Part shown: positions 58,560 through 64,000 of the stretch, piece by piece | Position numbering within the stretch: the stretch's first letter is position 1 | Layout: each line of letters starts with the position of its first letter | NCBI GenBank assembly: GCA_038503065.1 | Contig: JBCAMK010000006.1 | Span: 1,488,001 to 1,552,000 of the forward strand | Reading direction: 5' to 3' | From: Paragyromitra xinjiangensis | Taxonomy: Eukaryota > Ascomycota > Pezizomycetes > Pezizales > Discinaceae | Length of the DNA: 64,000 nt | Translations under genes and position numbers: made by a program | Notes under the pieces: generated by a model | Told to the model about the DNA's origin: nothing | Databases searched by the model: none | What the model saw: only the letters and a program-made list of their open reading frames with translations

Positions 58560-60956
58560 GTTGGTTTTGTTTTGCGGCAATCGAAGGAACAAAGGACGAA
58601 AGTATGAGGAGGGTTGAGGAGCAGGCAAAAGAATGCTGGGAGGGCCCTTTATAATAACAACTGCAAGTGACGCAATGGCTAGGTGGATTGTGAACTATGT
58701 AAGAGAGATCTCAGCGGATTACTGCGAGGCCAAAATAAGCGGGCTGGCTGAAGCATTAAATACTTGACTGAGCAGAGACACCAGTAGCTTGTGGTTAACT
58801 GAATGCCACCGTAAGCCCTGAGCCCAAGCCGGGTCCCAGCCAGCTTCTCCATGCCTGATACTCATGCACGTACGTAGCTGTCTCGGAAGTCACGCGGAAA
58901 AAGCAAGTGCAGCGTTGATATGGGTATGGAAAGAGAAAAAAAAGTGAGTGACAATAAAGAATCCGGGCTCATGCTTCTCCGTCCCGATGCCCCCCCCCCC
59001 CTAGCCTGGCTTGAGTGGAAATCCCGTACAGTCTCCTAGTTTCCCACTTCACACACTCCCCCCCCCCCAATCTCAACCCCGCACGCCACCGGAGTTCCTC
59101 TTTGCGGCCTTTGCAGTAAACGGGAAGCATCTCGCTGAAGGCGGAAATTACTGGAGATCTGCTTTCAGTTCTCCGGTGTCACGAGGGAAAACGACAGGTC
59201 CAAATTAGAATAATAATAGCTCGCTCAAAGAGGGATCCTATAAATCAGGAGAAAACTAACTGCGGTGTGCGGTCAAAAATGCGGCGGAATGAGAGTGGAA
59301 TTTAGGAATGAGACATCTTCCTAGGGCGGCTTGAGATACAGGGACGTTCAGTGTGGTGTCGTCCGTGGGACACCACAGCGAAAAGCGTGGGGGGCCCATG
59401 GCGCGGGAGGCAACTGGGGGTCCAGCTGGGGTTGTTGTTGGGGTGCAGCAACACCACTAAAACATCTGCCAAAAGCACCCAACAGCACAAGCCCGAAACC
59501 AAGCACATACTTATCACCATGTATGCCAGTACAGTATGTAGGCTGCTACTTGTACTTGTCATGATGCACGATGTCGAGTTGGGAGTGAGTAATTACATGT
59601 ACTTAGAGGAGCATGAGTGTGGTGAGTTGGACCCACGATTGGGTACTACTGAACAGGATGGATGGCTTTGCTCCTCTCCCTTCCCAACGCAGAGCTTGGC
59701 CGGTTGCATTGGCAAAGTTATTTCTTTCCCCGGGTCGCTGGGCGTTTCTGGAAGAAGGTGGACAAACATGGAGAACGGACGGCGCGGCTGCGAGCCATTC
59801 GTGCTCGGTCGGAACCGTGGGATTTTTCATCCCTGTTTTGCAGTGCACTGTGGGGGACCAAGCAAACCCACAGTATCACTTTTAGTAATTAGGGGCAAGG
59901 CGAGCGAGCCGATCGGAAATATCAGATGGTGGCCTATTGGAGGTTCTCAGGGAGCTGCCAGGTTTGGTAACTCGATGATGACCCTTGTGGAATCAGCCTG
60001 TGGGACCGACTTTTCGGCTGCTCAAATCTCACTCGACGGCTTCGTTTCTCCGGTGTAAAGATTCCAAGTGATTTGAATTCGTAAAGGCTTCCTGCTTGCT
60101 TGCTTGCTCCCATCTTACTTCAGCCCCATCTTGCTTCTTAAACTGGCCGCAGCTGCCTCGCAGGAAAAGCTGGGGTACATATGCTAGCATAACATGTCGT
60201 TTGTTGTAATCCTGCTGGAAAAGAAAAACCTCATCCACCGTATCATACCTGACCGTGCGAATTGTACTCTACATGCTTTAGTCGCTGACGCAGTACATAC
60301 ATATACATGATGTGAGGAGGATCGCACTACGCGAACAGTGTGGTGTGAGAAGAACGAATACCTCCTCCAACTGCAAGATCTTCGTGGGATAATTAGCCCA
60401 AGGACCAACGGGGTGGGAAGATGTTCAACGGGACTGGACCCTGAGTAAGTGACGTCACCTGGGGTAAGTTAGAGTCCTCGTGAGGCCCATGATCAACGAT
60501 CGGTAGCAAGGATGTTACGCGTGGAGGTCCACATGCAAGACTGACTCAGACAGTCGCCCGAAGCGCACTGCGCAGAGGGACGGTAATGACTATGACCACA
60601 TGCGGGCATGGCGGTATAGGTTATACCCTGGCCGGGATAAGTTACGCCTGCTGAGACTAAAATCATCCCTTCCAGACAGAAACATAGCTACGATTACCCC
60701 TTTAGGGAATTTCTCACCACGGCTGTTCAAATAGGACACGGAAAGACACACGACATCACCGAACATCGCACGCGTATCGACTCTGCACTGAATCGGATTT
60801 CGACACCTACAGCTCGCGAGGAAGAAAAAAATAAAAAAAATCCCTCCACAGACTAGGAACAACCTAGGAACACCAGCAGCAGCAGCATCAACTCGGTCAC
60901 GGCGACAGCTTCGAACAACTGCCTTTGCCGCTCTCTGCTTGCGAATTGCGTTTACA
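58560..60956. other. Divergent intergenic region with two poly-C runs
   Basis: 2.4 kb between the gluconokinase and VPS26 starts. Runs of C lie at about 58989-59001 and 59058-59068. A 235-codon plus-strand frame (59351-60058) is open but Cys/Gly/Trp-rich and has no family resemblance, so I do not call it a gene. The last 150 bp are the VPS26 leader. Confidence 0.45.
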
Positions 60957-62304
60957 ATGTCGTACTTCTTCTCTACCCCGCTGGATATCGATATCCGACT
61001 CGATGATGGTGATGATAGCCGGCAGATGGTGGATGTCAAATTGGATAAGAATAGGCGGGAAAAGTGTCCTCTCTACATGGATGGCGAATCCGTAAAAGGG
61101 GCGGTGACGATCCGGCCGAAGGATGGGAAACGTCTGGAGCATACTGGTATCAAAGTACAGTTCATAGGGACAATAGGTTGGGCGTCCTTCTATCTAGGAA
61201 GCAACTCGCGCATTTGCCTTAGAATTCATCGGTGAAGCGGATTGTACTGAACAAGTGGTTGGGTCTTCTCAGAAATGTTTTTTGATCGCGGAAATCATTA
61301 TGAATTCCTGTCGCTGGGGCAAGAACTCGCTGCTCCAGGCGATCTTCAGCATCCCCAAACCTTCGATTTCGAGTTTAAGAACGTCGAGAAGCAGTATGAA
61401 TCGTACAATGGCATCAACGTCAAGCTTCGCTACTTTGTCCGAGTTACTGTTTCGCGGAGGATGGCGGACGTAATCCGCGAAAAAGATATATGGGTGTACT
61501 CCTACCGCATGCCACCAGAAAGCAATAGCTCGATCAAGATGGACGTCGGTATCGAGGACTGCCTCCACATCGAATTCGAGTACTCAAAATCAAAATACCA
61601 CCTGAAAGACGTTATTGTCGGTCGTATATATTTTCTCTTGGTACGACTTAAGATTAAACATATGGAGCTATCAATCATTCGCCGAGAAACCACTGGAACT
61701 GCCCCAAATCAGTATAACGAGAGTGAGACCCTTGTTAGGTTCGAGGTAAGTCTAGAGTCTTATCTATATTCCATGCTCTCTTTGCAAGGTATCAGAGACA
61801 AGTGTTCTAACAAGTGACCTAGATTATGGATGGATCCCCTTCCAGAGGTATGTTTCGTAACGCATAATTACGTCCTGCAGTTCATGATTGGTTATCAACA
61901 TGTAATTCGTATGGTTGCTCACACAATAGTGGATCGTAGGCGAAACGATTCCGATCCGTCTCTTCCTTGGTGGCTTCGACCTGACCCCCACCTTCCGTGA
62001 AGTCAACAAAAAATATTCAACTCGGTATTATTTGAGTTTAGTACTGATCGATGAAGGTTTGTTCTTACAATTATTGGATTCCTTTGCACTTTCTGTTTGC
62101 TCTTTTCTTTCTCTCTTTTCCCTCTCACAGGAAAGCGAAGTGTCATTTCTTGGCGTGGGGGATCCATTTCTCAGCATCCCAGGCCGAGCCCCAGCATATT
62201 GGTAATGGGGATGATGTGGCTAACGCTAACCAATGACATGGGGCACAGACGCGAGACGTTATTTCAAGCAATCAGAAATCTTGCTTTTTCGTCAAGCCCC
62301 CTGA
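60957..62304 (+). CDS. VPS26: Retromer subunit VPS26
   Basis: Arrestin-fold subunit of the retromer cargo-recognition trimer, which recycles receptors from endosomes to the Golgi. Five exons: 60957-61176, 61273-61745, 61823-61847, 61940-62056 and 62249-62304, giving 296 residues. Family blocks are continuous across the splices: MSYFFSTPLDIDIRLDDGDD, GIKVQFIGTIEMFFDRGNHYEF, FDFEFKNVEKQYESYNG, LHIEFEYSKSKYHLKDVIVG, VRLKIKHMELSIIRRE, RGETIPIRLFLGGFDLTPTF and DARRYFKQSEI. Exon 3 is only 25 nt. The frame ends FRQAP then TGA inside a run of five C. With four C the frame would continue DAELSQRLQQ for 15 more residues, so the true C-terminus is uncertain. Intron 4 (192 nt) is the longest. Confidence 0.93.
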
Positions 62305-64000
62305 TGCCGAACTCTCGCAACGGCTGCAACAATTTTCCTTAGAAAGTTGAAGCGAGAGTGTATCATTTTATAGGATACTAATTATAGTCGTTGAGAGCAA
62401 AAGTGCTTCTTTGGGTGCTACTCGTCTCTCTAGTTTGATTTACGCGCGACTCTTCATGTTTCCTTTTTTTGATGTTATTTTTTCTCTGTATTAAATGCGA
62501 ATGGTGCGAACAAGGATTGTTCTGCATATTGGTTCAATTCTTGATGCTTGGAGGACTGTTCCACACGACTTTTCCTGCCAGCAAGCGTTCTTGGCGCTAT
62601 CCACAAGAGCAATTCTTTGTCTAGCGGAAATCCACCGGAAAATCCACCGGAAAAACTTTAGAAAGGCTGCTAACAGGAAGATATGTCGAGGAAGCCAGAA
62701 ACAAAAATAATGGCTTTCCTCATCACCGAATAAACCAATTAGAAGGGTTTACCGATAGTGGCCGATTGGTAAATGTATACATGCGCTTGGGTACCAAATA
62801 TAAATATCATGGTGTCCCTACGTTAACATTGATTCGCTAGGGGAAGTTGATGCCCTTCACCCAAGCACCTACATGTACATAACTCCTCGACTCTGCTGTG
62901 AAATTGCCGTGCTGCGCTTTGCGAAAGCCTACTGAAGCTCCTATTATCGGTAGGTTGATTTTCCTGGTGGATCCTTAGCAGATGCACCCAGGATACTTTA
63001 CGTACTACTTTACGTACAGTAAAAAGACGAGATGATTTTGTTAAATTGTCCATACAGAATTTTTATCGGATGAACTCTCGCATTTAGGCGGTTAGAGATG
63101 CCTAAGCTCTTGAGAAAAATATTTTGCCAGAAAAATTTGTCGTAGCATAGTGTTCCCACCGACCCATACGATACGCGTCTGTTTGCCAAAGGACTCAAAG
63201 TTTGGGTGTTTATGGGTATGTTCATGTATTACCTCTGTGCCTTGTCAAAAAAGAATCGGACGAAATTTGGCTGTTTAGGTAAGGCTGATCTGACCTATCT
63301 AAGGATGTCAATCATTGATGTTGCATGAAATGACTTTTACGACTTCCAAGGGGCCACACGCGAGGGACAGATCTGGGACCAGGCGAAAGGCCCACCCGCT
63401 TCCCCGAGACACATTGATCCAAGAAAAGTATCCGTACCACCCCATGTTCCAACTTCCCAGCTGCAAGCGTAAGGCGAATGGCCCCTGCGCGATCGTTTAC
63501 TCTCCCGCATTTTATTTTTATTTTTATTTTTATTTTTTCGCTCATTGTTTCCCCTCTCTTTTACAACGTTTTAACATCGGAGTTTGCTTTCTTTTTTCTT
63601 CTTTTGGCCGAGATATAGGGTTCTAGAAACAACCGTATACGCCTAATTTGGCCGCAACATCATACGCCAGAAAGAGGAGCCTGTGGTACATGTGCAGCTA
63701 TCTAGAGGAGTCTATGTACGAACCACCTACAGCATGTTTTGAATATCCCTCAAAGCGAGAAAGCGAGGCTCGAAAAGGAGATTGATCATCGAAACTTGTG
63801 GAGGCATATCTAGATCCTTCGTGTTTGCATATATCTATGTGATTCTTCGTGCATATTCTTGTGGGAAGGCGTCCACTGATACAAGCAAAGCATTCTTTGG
63901 AGGAACTTTGTTGCTATGCAATAGTAACCTGCCTACTATTGCTCCCGTGTACAACACACCCTCTTCATCACATCGCCAGCTATGTACTGCCCTCCAAAAT
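62305..64000. other. Terminal intergenic stretch
   Basis: No supported gene. A TTTTA-type pentanucleotide run lies at about 63512-63537. A doubled GAAAATCCACCG string occurs near 62627-62650. Other frames are short. Confidence 0.45.

Noticed and set aside
59351..60058. 235-codon open frame between gluconokinase and VPS26
   Set aside because: Cys/Gly/Trp-rich translation with no domain, unusual composition, and overlapping open frames in other readings. It lies in GC-rich upstream sequence, so chance is more likely.
13208..62304. A biosynthetic or defence gene cluster
   Set aside because: Neighbouring genes are unrelated housekeeping functions on mixed strands; no synthase, transporter plus regulator set, or NLR-type gene is present.

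Overview
The window comes from a filamentous ascomycete (Pezizomycotina, inferred). The genes carry many short introns (mostly 48-90 nt) with GTRNGT donors, CTAAC-type branch sites and YAG acceptors. Their products are orthologues of fungal housekeeping proteins, and the gene-poor stretches are full of fungal-type transposons. I rebuilt exon structures by hand. Every multi-exon model below adds up to a whole number of codons and joins conserved protein sequence across each splice.

Left end (1-12.3 kb): a nest of transposable elements. A Ty3/gypsy LTR retrotransposon (minus strand) has broken gag frames, an open pol that stops matching in mid-integrase, and a 913-bp LTR ending in perfect 8-bp inverted termini. 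That LTR sits directly against a Tad-like LINE (plus strand), inside its zinc-knuckle ORF1. The LINE ORF2 (endonuclease, reverse transcriptase, RNase H) is broken by one TGA codon and by a 249-bp TIR element that duplicated a TA. Deleting that element plus one TA restores the RNase H frame. The LINE tail abuts a truncated pogo-type element. A second copy of the small TIR family lies at 11.76-12.00 kb and part of a possible third at 12.2 kb.

Middle (13-43 kb): an SSK2-type MAPKKK (+), an Mdm1-type sorting nexin (-), an Rtt107/Brc1-type six-BRCT protein (-), a repeat-rich interval of about 8 kb around a lone alpha/beta-hydrolase gene (-), a long coiled-coil protein (-), the replication factor Sld3 (+) and the complex I subunit NDUFS5 (-, with an 11-nt exon).

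Right (43-64 kb): an ML-domain (NPC2-like) lipid-transfer protein (+), an Mpv17/PMP22 membrane protein (-), the CHD1 remodeller (+), the branched-chain 2-oxoacid dehydrogenase E2 (+), gluconokinase (-) and retromer VPS26 (+). These are ordinary unlinked functions; I see no operon-like or biosynthetic cluster.

The most unusual signal is in the non-coding repeats. A TIR element family with TA target sites keeps its ends and centre, while the short words forming its internal hairpins change together from copy to copy, so pairing is kept. A separate 660-bp TIR element shows the same behaviour. A 463-bp MITE with 9-bp target duplications and inverted repeat copies either side of the hydrolase gene add to the picture.
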